From contig JAHJBR010000165.1 of assembly GCA_018813445.1 (NCBI GenBank), positions 1 to 13,322 of the forward strand: DNA of 13,322 nt, written 5' to 3'. A model generated the notes under the pieces. It saw nothing but the letters and a program-made list of their open reading frames with translations. It did no database searches and was not told the origin of the DNA. The DNA is from Microcaldota archaeon (GTDB lineage: Archaea > Micrarchaeota > Micrarchaeia > Anstonellales > Bilamarchaeaceae). The position numbers and the translations under genes are program-made. This document shows positions 1-6,983 of this stretch, one piece after another. Each line of letters opens with the position of its first letter. Positions within the stretch are counted from its first letter, which is position 1.

Positions 1-1
1 C

Positions 2-193
2 GAGAGAACAATAAAAGAGCTGAAGCAAAAACATGGAATAACTGCTAATTTAGAGCGCATTGCTTTCAAAGACTCTGGAGATCAAGAGGTAATTGACCCC
101 AGGGAAATGGATCATGCAAAGACCATATATGAACCCGGATTGGGTTGGATGATGGCTTTAGCATCATATTTCAAACTTGATAGGTTCCTCTGA
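2..193 (+). CDS. C-terminal fragment of an unrecognised protein (5' end outside the window)
   Basis: An open frame enters from the left edge and runs 63 codons to a TGA at 191-193. It begins ERTIKELKQKHG and ends with an aromatic and hydrophobic segment, YEPGLGWMMALASYFKLDRF. The composition (charged first half, then a compact hydrophobic C-terminus) fits the end of a soluble globular protein. I do not recognise the family, and no catalytic motif is visible in what remains. The gene converges on the minus-strand permease, whose stop lies 121 bases away. The reading frame is convincing because it is open from the edge, ends in a clear stop and has no competing frame, but the product cannot be named. 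Confidence 0.6.
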   Translation, partial: ERTIKELKQKHGITANLERIAFKDSGDQEVIDPREMDHAKTIYEPGLGWMMALASYFKLDRFL

Positions 194-221
194 AGCTAAT
201 TCGCTCTATATCTTCGGGCAT

Positions 222-238
222 GTTTTCTTTATATTTTG
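222..238 (+). terminator. T-rich stretch, possible archaeal terminator of the leftmost gene
   Basis: About 29 bases after the stop at 193 the plus strand reads TTTTCTTTATATTTTGC. Archaeal RNA polymerase commonly ends transcription at such T-rich tracts without a hairpin. The converging permease gene has its own short T run on the minus strand (complement of 300-304). The rest of 194-314 holds only tiny open frames of under 25 codons, and I see no RNA gene in it. Confidence 0.3.
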
Positions 239-314
239 CTTGTAGATGAAAGGATAATGCAGAAGCTCTGATGTTTCTTGACGAAAAGATAGGGACAAGA
301 AAAATTGGAATTGA

Positions 315-1286
315 TTAATTTAGATAACCCGAAAGTTGAAGGAAATTGAAAAGCAATCCGACCAAAATGAACGAGATTGCAAGAATTCCTGCGAATAATA
401 ATATGAGCTTGGGCTTAAGCACTTTTCTCAATATAATCATCTCCGGAAGTGAAAGTGCAGTAATACTCATCATTAGCGCAAGTGCGGTTCCAAGTGCCAT
501 TCCCTTTTCCATAAGCGCATCTATTATGGGAATCGTGCCTGCTGCATTTGAATAAAGTGGAATGCCTGCTAAAACCGCAATAGGAACTGCAATGGGATTG
601 TCTTCCCCTGCAATTTTTGCAAGGAAATCTGTGGGTGCATAACCATGTATTACTGCCCCGAACGCAACCCCAAATACTATATATGGAAAAACGTTTCTTA
701 CAATTCCCACGGATTGATATTTTGCAAAATTGATTCTCTGTTTCCAATTCATTTTTTTCTGTTTTGGCTTTCTTGCTTTGGTTTTTTTTACAAAATCTTC
801 AAGCTCATTTTCCAAATTCAACTTTCCGATTATTATTCCTGCGAATACCGCAACCAAAAATCCTGCTAAAATATATAATGCCGTGGCTTTCCAACCCACC
901 AATCCTAAAAGTAGGGCAACTGCAATTTCATTTATCATTGGAGATGCGATTAAGAATGAAAATGTGGCGCCTAGAGGAACCCCGGATTCTACAAAACCTA
1001 TGAATAACGGAACCGCAGAGCAAGAGCAAAAAGGAGTTGGAATACCGAGCAATGCTGCGAGAATATTTGCCATGCCTTCTCTTTTTCCACCTAATACTGC
1101 CTTCACTTTCTCTGGAGTGATGAAAGTGCGCAATATTGAAACTAAAAAAGACATTACTGCAAGAAGCAAAATAACTTTTAATGTATCATAAATGAAATAA
1201 TTCAAAACCTCTGCAAATGTGTCTTCTGGACTCATTGAAAAAAGTTGGAAAACAATAAAATCTGCGAACAACTGTAATATATCCAT
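315..1286 (-). CDS. ArsP/COG0701-type permease (DUF318 family)
   Basis: This 323-residue polytopic membrane protein belongs to the predicted permease family that includes the organoarsenical exporter ArsP. The diagnostic segment is at residues 80-120: a GIPTPFCSCSAVPLF motif with Cys87 and Cys89, then a SGVPLGATFSFLIASP stretch. The second half repeats the theme without cysteines (GIPLYSNAAGTIPII at 241-255, then a GTALALMMSITALSLPE segment). A basic cytoplasmic loop at about 160-190 separates two bundles of roughly four hydrophobic helices. Paired cysteines next to the pore are where characterised ArsP proteins bind trivalent arsenicals, but many archaeal members have unknown cargo and no arsenic genes are visible here. 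The start lies 21 bases after the DUF2207 stop, with a weak GGTAAT element 6 bases ahead, so co-transcription with that gene is likely. The family call is strong; the substrate is open. Confidence 0.88.
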   Translation of the reverse strand: MDILQLFADFIVFQLFSMSPEDTFAEVLNYFIYDTLKVILLLAVMSFLVSILRTFITPEKVKAVLGGKREGMANILAALLGIPTPFCSCSAVPLFIGFVESGVPLGATFSFLIASPMINEIAVALLLGLVGWKATALYILAGFLVAVFAGIIIGKLNLENELEDFVKKTKARKPKQKKMNWKQRINFAKYQSVGIVRNVFPYIVFGVAFGAVIHGYAPTDFLAKIAGEDNPIAVPIAVLAGIPLYSNAAGTIPIIDALMEKGMALGTALALMMSITALSLPEMIILRKVLKPKLILLFAGILAISFILVGLLFNFLQLSGYLN

Positions 1287-1307
1287 TTGATTACCAAGGA
1301 CTAAATA

Positions 1308-3050
1308 CTAACGTGCTCCCCCACCACCACCTCCACCTCCTCCGCCACCTCCAAAACCACCGCCCCCTCTAGAAGCGGTTGCACTCGAAACTGCAGAGGA
1401 AACAGAACTAGAAACAGTCATGACATATGCTGGATAAGCTAGCATTGCTGAACTCCTATGAATTCTTGTTTGCTCTGATTTTGGAAGAACATTTATAGCT
1501 TGTAAAACCTTTTCAGAAACCCCGAATGCAGTTGCATACACAAGGATCTGTTCCCATAAAATAACATCCCCTGGAGGCTTTTCCTTCATAAGCGTAAGAT
1601 CATTCAAATAGCGTTTGAAGTTCTGCCATCTTTTTTCCACTATTCTTCCCTCCTTAGTCCATTGTCCAAGTATTTGCGGCTTGCTTACAACAAGGAAAAG
1701 GCAGGCAAAAGATTCAATGAATAGAATTGAGGGTGCAGGCAATAGAATAGCAGGAATGGAATTAAGCACGGCTGCACTGGCAAACAATGGAAACATGAAT
1801 ATTGAACCAATTATGCACATTCCGGAAAGTATGAGCATTATGTTGTTTCCTTTTGTTTCCAAGTAATTCTTAGAAGCAAAGGATCTTCTTAGTGAATTGG
1901 AAAAGGATAGGTAGGTGCTTGCAAAAGAAGTTTTCCCCCATTTCTTCTTCAATTCATCAATTGAAAATGTGTTTTGAAAATCTTCAGTGATGCTTTTCAA
2001 TAATATTTTCTGGTGTTCTGCAAGACCCTCAGATTCACTCTTGAGTACTGTGAAGAACAGAGTTTTTTTCTTTTTACTGCCTAAAACTCCACCTAAAAAT
2101 GAGGTATTTTCAACTTTCCTCTCTTCCATGGATAGAATTTTCATATTAACAAAGTTGAGCAGTTCTGCACTTATGAAATCAGGTCTTACTGATTGCTTTA
2201 ATAAAAATCCTGCTTCTGCAGGGGAAAGCTTTCCGGGTGGCTCACGTTCATATGGGGCAATGAATTGTAGATCTGCCAAGGGCATTTCACGCCCAAAAAT
2301 TATATAAAGAATTATGAATGAGACTGGAATCATTGCTAAAAGAAGTATAGATATAATAGTCCAAAAAATGAAATTCAACTTAGAATCATATTCATATTTC
2401 TGCTCTCCTTCCACTATCTCTTTCTTAGACATGAAATTCACGGCCTGTGGAAGCTGAGTTTTAAACCAGTCTCTAGGAAGCACTGAGTTCAACTCTAGAT
2501 AGGTTTCAGCTGGGTGGTTTTTTGAAATTATAGTTAATGAATCGCCTGAAACTAGAGTATCATACTCAATGTTAGGCGGATGAATGAAATATTGCATCTG
2601 ATTCACGTTTCCTGGAAAATGAATAGTTGCTTGTAATTCTCCAACGCTTGTGCTCCATTGGTCTCCCCATAGCTTGTAAAAGAATTGTGCACAATCCTTT
2701 TGCCCAAGCACCTGACCCTCAATTATATATGTAAATACTACATCCACTTCTTCATTGGAAAATTCGCTATCCAAACGCAATTCCCTCCAACCTTCATAAA
2801 CAGTTGATGAAAAATCACACTTCTTTTGCAAACAATAGCCGGAAGCATTGATTATCTGTAAATCCAATGGCTTTTGAAGATAAAGCTGATAAAATTCTCC
2901 GTTCAATGAATAATGCAGATTTTCAACCACTGCAACTGTTCCATCTGCATTTATTGTATATTCAACGTCGGCTTTAGGGATTGAAAAGTCCTTTGCACAT
3001 ACAAAAGCGATTAAAAACAGGAAAATAATGGATATTTCAAACTTCTTCAT
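1308..3050 (-). CDS. DUF2207 (COG4907) membrane protein with polyglycine tail
   Basis: This is a 580-residue predicted membrane protein. A signal peptide (about 1-19, ending FVCA) leads into an extracellular beta-rich domain (20-220), the region that defines DUF2207. A transmembrane helix follows at 226-252, then a cytoplasmic region and two further hydrophobic helices at about 402-423 and 428-456. Next come a basic segment (RWQNFKRYLND, 474-484) and the family's typical WEQILVYATAFGVSEKVLQA element (499-518). The C-terminus is Ser/Ala-rich, then Gly-rich: residues 562-578 are all glycine except Phe566. Bacterial and archaeal members commonly end in such a glycine tail, but the family's role is unknown; a part in cell-envelope processes is a guess. 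A TATA-like box and a GGTG element (complement of 3058-3061) seven bases ahead of the ATG support the start. Family confidence is high; no function can be assigned. Confidence 0.88.
   Translation of the reverse strand: MKKFEISIIFLFLIAFVCAKDFSIPKADVEYTINADGTVAVVENLHYSLNGEFYQLYLQKPLDLQIINASGYCLQKKCDFSSTVYEGWRELRLDSEFSNEEVDVVFTYIIEGQVLGQKDCAQFFYKLWGDQWSTSVGELQATIHFPGNVNQMQYFIHPPNIEYDTLVSGDSLTIISKNHPAETYLELNSVLPRDWFKTQLPQAVNFMSKKEIVEGEQKYEYDSKLNFIFWTIISILLLAMIPVSFIILYIIFGREMPLADLQFIAPYEREPPGKLSPAEAGFLLKQSVRPDFISAELLNFVNMKILSMEERKVENTSFLGGVLGSKKKKTLFFTVLKSESEGLAEHQKILLKSITEDFQNTFSIDELKKKWGKTSFASTYLSFSNSLRRSFASKNYLETKGNNIMLILSGMCIIGSIFMFPLFASAAVLNSIPAILLPAPSILFIESFACLFLVVSKPQILGQWTKEGRIVEKRWQNFKRYLNDLTLMKEKPPGDVILWEQILVYATAFGVSEKVLQAINVLPKSEQTRIHRSSAMLAYPAYVMTVSSSVSSAVSSATASRGGGGFGGGGGGGGGGGGAR
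1315..1371 (-). repeat. G-rich low-complexity tract encoding the polyglycine tail
   Basis: The minus (coding) strand carries more than ten closely spaced G tracts, with runs of five G at either end, translated mostly as GGT, GGA and GGC glycine codons just ahead of the TAG stop. In an A+T-rich setting it is the sharpest compositional outlier in the window. Mixed glycine codons argue for selection on the peptide rather than simple replication slippage, although length variation between strains would be expected. The run could fold as a two-layer G-quadruplex in the mRNA. Confidence 0.75.
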
Positions 3051-3083
3051 ATTACGACACCATGTTGACTATCTTCCAATATG

Positions 3084-3091
3084 TTTTTAAA
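3084..3091 (-). promoter_or_regulatory. TATA-like box for the DUF2207-permease pair
   Basis: On the minus strand the bases read TTTAAAAA, close to the archaeal TATA consensus. The box ends about 34 bases ahead of the DUF2207 ATG at 3050. With the usual spacing of about 25 bases this puts the transcription start near 3064, giving a leader of about 15 bases that contains the GGTG Shine-Dalgarno element. Confidence 0.5.
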
Positions 3092-3111
3092 CCAAAACAT
3101 GCAATAGAGTA

Positions 3112-3119
3112 CTATAGAT
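3112..3119 (+). promoter_or_regulatory. Candidate TATA-like box for gyrA
   Basis: The sequence CTATAGAT lies about 39-46 bases ahead of the gyrA ATG, the same distance seen for other genes in this window, and would start transcription near 3140. The match to consensus is poor. The plus-strand reading of the neighbouring TTTTTAAA at 3084-3091 is an alternative that would give a longer leader. This 107-base divergent region serves two promoters. Confidence 0.3.
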
Positions 3120-3144
3120 TTCTACGACGATGAGTTTGCTATTT

Positions 3145-3149
3145 AGGTG
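3145..3149 (+). promoter_or_regulatory. Shine-Dalgarno AGGTG deciding the gyrA start
   Basis: AGGTG ends 8 bases before the ATG at 3158 and matches the GGAGGTGAT complement of an archaeal 16S rRNA 3' end. An out-of-frame ATG at 3154 precedes it, and an in-frame TGA at 3155-3157 directly abuts the true start, so translation cannot begin further upstream in this frame. Confidence 0.6.
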
Positions 3150-3157
3150 TTTAATGA

Positions 3158-5590
3158 ATGACTGGTGTTGTTGAAAGAACCATAGAGAATGACATGAAGG
3201 ATTCCTATCTGGATTATGCAATGAGTGTTATTGTTGGAAGAGCACTCCCAGATGTTCGTGATGGATTAAAACCAGTGCACAGAAGAGTGCTTTTCACAAT
3301 GAGCGAATTGGGAAATACACACAACAAGCCATACAAAAAAAGTGCGAGAATAGTCGGTGATTGTTTAGGTAAATACCATCCGCATGGCGATTCTGCAATC
3401 TATGATTCATTAGTAAGAATGGCCCAGAATTTCAGCCTGAGATATACATTAGCAGATGGCCAAGGAAACTGGGGAAGCATAGACGGAGATAATGCAGCTG
3501 CCATGAGGTATACTGAAGTAAGAATGCAAAAATTTGCAGAAGAGATGCTCCAAGACCTTGATAAGGAAACAGTGGATTTCATTCCAAATTTCGACGGAAC
3601 TTTGAAAGAACCTACTGTACTTCCTTCTAAAATACCAAACCTTCTTGTAAATGGTTCTTCAGGAATCGCTGTTGGAATGGCAACAAATATTCCACCGCAC
3701 AACCTAGGCGAGATCTGCGATGCAATAATTGCATTGATAGCTGGGGCAGATGAAACTGCAATAATGGGAATCGTGCATGGCCCTGACTTCCCAACTGGAG
3801 GAATAATCCTCGGAAAGCGCGGAATATATGAAGCATACAAAAATGGAAGGGGAATAGTGCGCGTACGCGCAAAAATTGAAATTGAAGAGGAAAAAAGAAG
3901 ACTCATAATTAGAGAAATACCTTATCAAATTACAAAAACAAACATAATTGAAAGTATAACCGAAGCTGTGAAAAACAAAAAAGTAGAGGGAATTTCAGGG
4001 ATACGGGATCAAAGTGACAAGGATGGAATGGAAGTTGTTATCGATCTTAAACGAGATGCTGAACCCGAACTAGTGTTAAACCAGCTTTATGCGCATACGC
4101 AACTGCAAAGCTCCTTTGGAATCATCAATATCGCATTGGTGAACAATTCTCCAAAAACTCTTTCTTTATACAGTATGCTCCGCCTGTTCGTGGATTTCAG
4201 GTGCGAAATGATAAGAAAAAGAAGCATATTCGAAAGAAACCATGCATTGGCAAGAGCACATATCTTGGAAGGACTTACTATTGCGCTTCAACACATTGAT
4301 TCGATAATAAAGCTGATTAAGGAAAGCGCTGACGCAAAAGTTGCAAAGGCAGGACTAATTAGCGGTTATTCGTTAAGCGAAAAACAAGCTGATGCTATTC
4401 TGGAAATGAAAATAAGACAACTCACTGGGCTTGAAAGAACCAAGATTGAAAATGATCTGAAGGATCTTAGGGAAAGAATAGCTTGGCTAGAAAGTGTGCT
4501 TGCTGATGAACAAAAAATATTGAGCATAGTTAAGGAAGAAACAGAAGAAATCAAGAAAAGTTATGCAGATGCAAGACGCACTGAGATTTTAGAAGACTAT
4601 GAAGAAGCAACCATTGAGGATTTGATCCCTAAAGAAGATGTTGTAATATTCATAAGCCATAAAGGATATGTGAAAAGAGTTCCTTTACAAGAATACAGAA
4701 TTCAAAAGCGTGGCGGTAAAGGAGTTATCGGAACTGGAACTAAAGAAGATGATTTTGTAGAAGACATCATAATTACTAATACACATAATTACATGCTGTT
4801 CTTTACGGATAATGGGAGAGTGCATTGGCTAAAAGGATACAATATTCCTGAAGGTGGAAGATATGCTGGAGGAAAGCCCATTGTAAACCTGCTTGAATTA
4901 GAAGGAGAAAAGATAACCGCATGGATAAGTATGCAGTGCTTCTCTGAAAATGAATTCCTTGTAATGATAACCAAAAAAGGAATAGTGAAACGAATAGGTG
5001 CTGATGCATTCTCAAGACCAAGGAAAGGCGGAATAATAGCAATAACCCTTAAGGAAGGCGATTCGCTAATGGATGTGAAGAAAACAGATGGAAACAAAGA
5101 AGTGATGATCGCCACGCGTAATGGATACGCAATAAGATTCAATGAGAATGATGCAAGAGAGCTAGGAAGAACTGGCCAGGGTGTAATTGGAATAAGATTG
5201 CGCGAAGCGGATGAAGTTATAGGTGCTGCAATACATGAAAAACCAGCTGTGCTTACAATAACTGAAAATGGCTATGGGAAAAGAACAGAGTTTGGAGAAT
5301 ACCGTGTGCAAACAAGAGGCGGAATGGGCGTAATCAATATAGATTGCACTGAAAAGACTGGAATAGTGGTTGGTGTAAAGGCAGTTGATGATGAGGATGA
5401 AATAATCGTAACAAGCTCCAAGGGACAGACGATACGTTCTCCAGTAAGTGGAATACGTGTAATTGGAAGAAACACGCAAGGAGTAAGAATACTACGACTT
5501 GGAGAAGGGGAAAAAGTGGCTTCTTTTGCAGTAGTAAAGCCTGAAGAAAACAATGCTGAATGCGATTCAGAGGAAAAACCAGCAGAATAA
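3158..5590 (+). CDS. gyrA: DNA gyrase subunit A
   Basis: The 810-residue protein is the breakage-reunion subunit of the type IIA topoisomerase that introduces negative supercoils with GyrB. The N-terminal winged-helix domain carries the catalytic tyrosine, Tyr118, in [10 protein letters not shown]. The quinolone-determining region is intact ([15 protein letters not shown], Ser79 and Asp83, equivalent to E. coli Ser83 and Asp87). A tower and coiled-coil region follows (about 340-480). The C-terminal beta-pinwheel (about 490-790) includes a GyrA box, QKRGGKG at 516-522, which separates gyrase from topoisomerase IV ParC. Related blade motifs (VQTRGGMG and others) follow, with a short acidic tail. 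Archaeal gyrases are known to derive from bacteria by lateral transfer. The upstream neighbour is divergent and the next gene encodes a surface protein, so gyrB is not adjacent. Length and domains are complete. Expected location is the cytoplasm or nucleoid. Confidence 0.97.
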   Translation: MTGVVERTIENDMKDSYLDYAMSVIVGRALPDVRDGLKPVHRRVLFTMSELGNTHNKPYKKSARIVGDCLGKYHPHGDSAIYDSLVRMAQNFSLRYTLADGQGNWGSIDGDNAAAMRYTEVRMQKFAEEMLQDLDKETVDFIPNFDGTLKEPTVLPSKIPNLLVNGSSGIAVGMATNIPPHNLGEICDAIIALIAGADETAIMGIVHGPDFPTGGIILGKRGIYEAYKNGRGIVRVRAKIEIEEEKRRLIIREIPYQITKTNIIESITEAVKNKKVEGISGIRDQSDKDGMEVVIDLKRDAEPELVLNQLYAHTQLQSSFGIINIALVNNSPKTLSLYSMLRLFVDFRCEMIRKRSIFERNHALARAHILEGLTIALQHIDSIIKLIKESADAKVAKAGLISGYSLSEKQADAILEMKIRQLTGLERTKIENDLKDLRERIAWLESVLADEQKILSIVKEETEEIKKSYADARRTEILEDYEEATIEDLIPKEDVVIFISHKGYVKRVPLQEYRIQKRGGKGVIGTGTKEDDFVEDIIITNTHNYMLFFTDNGRVHWLKGYNIPEGGRYAGGKPIVNLLELEGEKITAWISMQCFSENEFLVMITKKGIVKRIGADAFSRPRKGGIIAITLKEGDSLMDVKKTDGNKEVMIATRNGYAIRFNENDARELGRTGQGVIGIRLREADEVIGAAIHEKPAVLTITENGYGKRTEFGEYRVQTRGGMGVINIDCTEKTGIVVGVKAVDDEDEIIVTSSKGQTIRSPVSGIRVIGRNTQGVRILRLGEGEKVASFAVVKPEENNAECDSEEKPAE
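3858..3871. other. Perfect 14-base palindrome inside gyrA
   Basis: The bases TGCGCGTACGCGCA read identically on both strands, with no spacer. They lie within codons for an arginine- and valine-rich stretch of GyrA. The run is almost all G+C in an A+T-rich gene and uses CGC codons beside genes that mostly use AGA and AGG for arginine. It may simply reflect the encoded residues. Confidence 0.6.
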
Positions 5591-5604
5591 AAAAGTTAAG
5601 TGCA

Positions 5605-5613
5605 TTTATAAAT
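5605..5613 (+). promoter_or_regulatory. TATA box of the surface-protein gene
   Basis: TTTATAAAT lies 15-23 bases after the gyrA stop and begins 39 bases ahead of the ATG at 5644. It would start transcription near 5632-5636 and leave a leader of about 10 bases. A GTGAT element at 5635-5639, four bases before the ATG, could act as a minimal Shine-Dalgarno. The box supports an independent promoter rather than read-through from gyrA. Confidence 0.6.
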
Positions 5614-5643
5614 TTCATTTTCCTATATTATTCTGTGATACAA

Positions 5644-6888
5644 ATGAAAGGCAAACTAATAGTAATTGCTTTTATTCTTCTGGCTCAATTATCTTTTTCC
5701 TGCTCACCTCAGTATGAAGAAACTGCAACGATACAGATTCTGGATTCAATGGGAAGACATATAGAAAATGCAAGCGTTGAAATCACGTATCAAGTGGATT
5801 TCACTACTGGGAAAGGATATACGACTACTGCACCTAAAATAACTCCTGCAAACGGCACTGTAACATTTATTTTCAGAAACCAGGAAAAAGACCCAAATAG
5901 AGTGAATTGTAAGTACAAGGTCAATGTCACTTATGATAATATAGTTAAAACCCAGGAGGTAAATGTAGATAACCACTCTAATACGATAAGTGTTATTTTA
6001 GATGCATATCAGCTAAAACTCAAAGCCATTGACCAGAATGGAAATGTTCTTGTGTGTGCACGTTTCACAGTCAGGAATCTGAATAAAATTACAGATAGCG
6101 GAGGAAACACTGCATTCATTCTTGGTAAAGGACCAATAAACCTATCTATGAGGTATGGCAATGGACAGGTTTCAAGAAACCTAAATATCACAGGCGACAT
6201 GGATTATATTTATGAAGCAGGAGTATACGAACTAAATCTCTTTGTTTTGAATGATGATGACAAACCAATTGATTGTAAAGTATACATAGGGGAAGAATGG
6301 TACAATACAGGTAGTGGAGGAAGTGTAAGTGTAGAAAAGTTGCTGAATGCACAACCCCTAATATTAATAGTATATAAAAATCTTGAGAAAAGAGTGGAAA
6401 GCGTTAATCTTGCACTTAGAAGTAATGAATACATAATCTTTGATTTGCATGCGCCAACAATATCTGAACTAGAAGCAAGTGTGGAGAATAAAGAGGTTGT
6501 CCTAAGAATGGATGTTGAAGATCCTGGATTAAGGGCAAGCGGCCTTGCAGGCAATGGTTTGCAGTTAAGATATAGCTTCAACGGAAACAGTTACGATGTT
6601 CTTCCTAATCTAGAATCAGGAAACACATATGTGGCTGATTTGAAGGCAGTGAATCAGAGTGGGCTTGTGGAATTCACAGTGGATGCAACTGACCATGAAG
6701 GCAATAAACGAATCTTAAAAGGCTATTTTTCAGTAAATGAAGAAACTGAAGAAGATGCTAACGGAAGTAATGGAAACGAGGAAAAGGAACAGGGATTGGA
6801 CATTGTTCTTGTGGTTGGAGGCGTGGTTATCATAATAGTCATTATTGCAGTGGTCTATTACATACGAAAAAAGTTCATAGGGGAATAG
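5644..6888 (+). CDS. Secreted beta-sandwich protein with C-terminal membrane anchor
   Basis: This 414-residue predicted type I membrane protein starts with a signal peptide (MKGKLIVIAFILLAQLSFS, 1-19). About 365 extracellular residues follow, then an acidic, Asn/Gly-rich linker (366-384), a transmembrane helix (386-406) and a short basic tail (RKKFIGE). The outer part looks like four beta-sandwich modules (about 25-120, 121-195, 196-270, 271-366). The first three open with similar strands (ATIQILDSMGRHIENASVEI, LKLKAIDQNGNVLVCARFTV, LNLFVLNDDDKPIDCKVYI), as in transthyretin- or carboxypeptidase-regulatory-like domains. The fourth resembles a cadherin or Ig-like fold. Eight N-X-S/T sequons suit archaeal N-glycosylation. 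The start at 5644 is chosen over an in-frame ATG at 5560 because it has the signal peptide and TATA box and does not overlap gyrA. No enzyme motif is visible. An adhesive or envelope role is inferred. Confidence 0.8.
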   Translation: MKGKLIVIAFILLAQLSFSCSPQYEETATIQILDSMGRHIENASVEITYQVDFTTGKGYTTTAPKITPANGTVTFIFRNQEKDPNRVNCKYKVNVTYDNIVKTQEVNVDNHSNTISVILDAYQLKLKAIDQNGNVLVCARFTVRNLNKITDSGGNTAFILGKGPINLSMRYGNGQVSRNLNITGDMDYIYEAGVYELNLFVLNDDDKPIDCKVYIGEEWYNTGSGGSVSVEKLLNAQPLILIVYKNLEKRVESVNLALRSNEYIIFDLHAPTISELEASVENKEVVLRMDVEDPGLRASGLAGNGLQLRYSFNGNSYDVLPNLESGNTYVADLKAVNQSGLVEFTVDATDHEGNKRILKGYFSVNEETEEDANGSNGNEEKEQGLDIVLVVGGVVIIIVIIAVVYYIRKKFIGE

Positions 6889-6895
6889 AAGCCCT

Positions 6896-6903
6896 TTTAA
6901 ATA
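6896..6903 (+). promoter_or_regulatory. Upstream TATA box of a tandem promoter
   Basis: TTTAAATA is an exact match to the archaeal TTTAWATA consensus and lies 8 bases after the surface-protein stop. It would start transcription near 6922-6928, upstream of the second box at 6941. It could be a second promoter for the triple-HTH gene, a promoter for a short RNA, or, because it is nearly symmetric, a minus-strand promoter. Confidence 0.4.
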
Positions 6904-6940
6904 TAACCGTGATAAACTGAAGCAGATGGGAAGCATAAAC

Positions 6941-6949
6941 TTATAAATA
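6941..6949 (+). promoter_or_regulatory. Proximal TATA box of the triple-HTH gene
   Basis: TTATAAATA begins 43 bases ahead of the ATG at 6984, which places the transcription start near 6968-6972. That is on top of an alternative in-frame GTG at 6969, so the GTG could be used only as a leaderless start, while the ATG would have a leader of about 14 bases. Confidence 0.6.
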
Positions 6950-6974
6950 ATGTAGAAGAGATATAGTTGTGAAT

Positions 6975-6979
6975 GGTGG
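6975..6979 (+). promoter_or_regulatory. Shine-Dalgarno GGTGG choosing ATG 6984
   Basis: GGTGG ends four bases before the ATG at 6984 and matches the GGTG core seen ahead of gyrA and the DUF2207 gene. It decides for ATG 6984 over GTG 6969, which has no such element and sits at the predicted transcription start. Confidence 0.5.
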
Positions 6980-6983
6980 TTTT

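Noticed and set aside
241..318. Short plus-strand frame ending MFLDEKIGTRKIGID between the convergent genes
   Set aside because: Only 15 codons from an ATG, about 22 codons between stops, no Shine-Dalgarno or TATA box, and it overlaps the permease stop; no support as a gene or as a frameshifted continuation of the left-edge gene.
3400..3906. Long minus-strand frame antisense to gyrA (168 codons), and similar ones opposite polB and rad50
   Set aside because: These are mirror images of strongly conserved coding sequence, are Ser/Pro/Ile-rich with no family resemblance, and lack promoters or Shine-Dalgarno elements.
3158..5590. Topoisomerase IV subunit (ParC) instead of GyrA
   Set aside because: A near-canonical GyrA box (QKRGGKG) and a full pinwheel domain identify gyrase.
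5560..5643. In-frame 28-codon upstream extension of the surface-protein gene, overlapping the end of gyrA
   Set aside because: The start at 5644 gives a clear signal peptide and has a TATA box at the right distance; the extension would bury the signal peptide and overlaps gyrA codons in another frame.
5698..5706. Lipoprotein signal at Cys20 of the surface protein
   Set aside because: The residues before the cysteine (SFS) do not match a lipobox, and a C-terminal transmembrane helix already anchors the protein.
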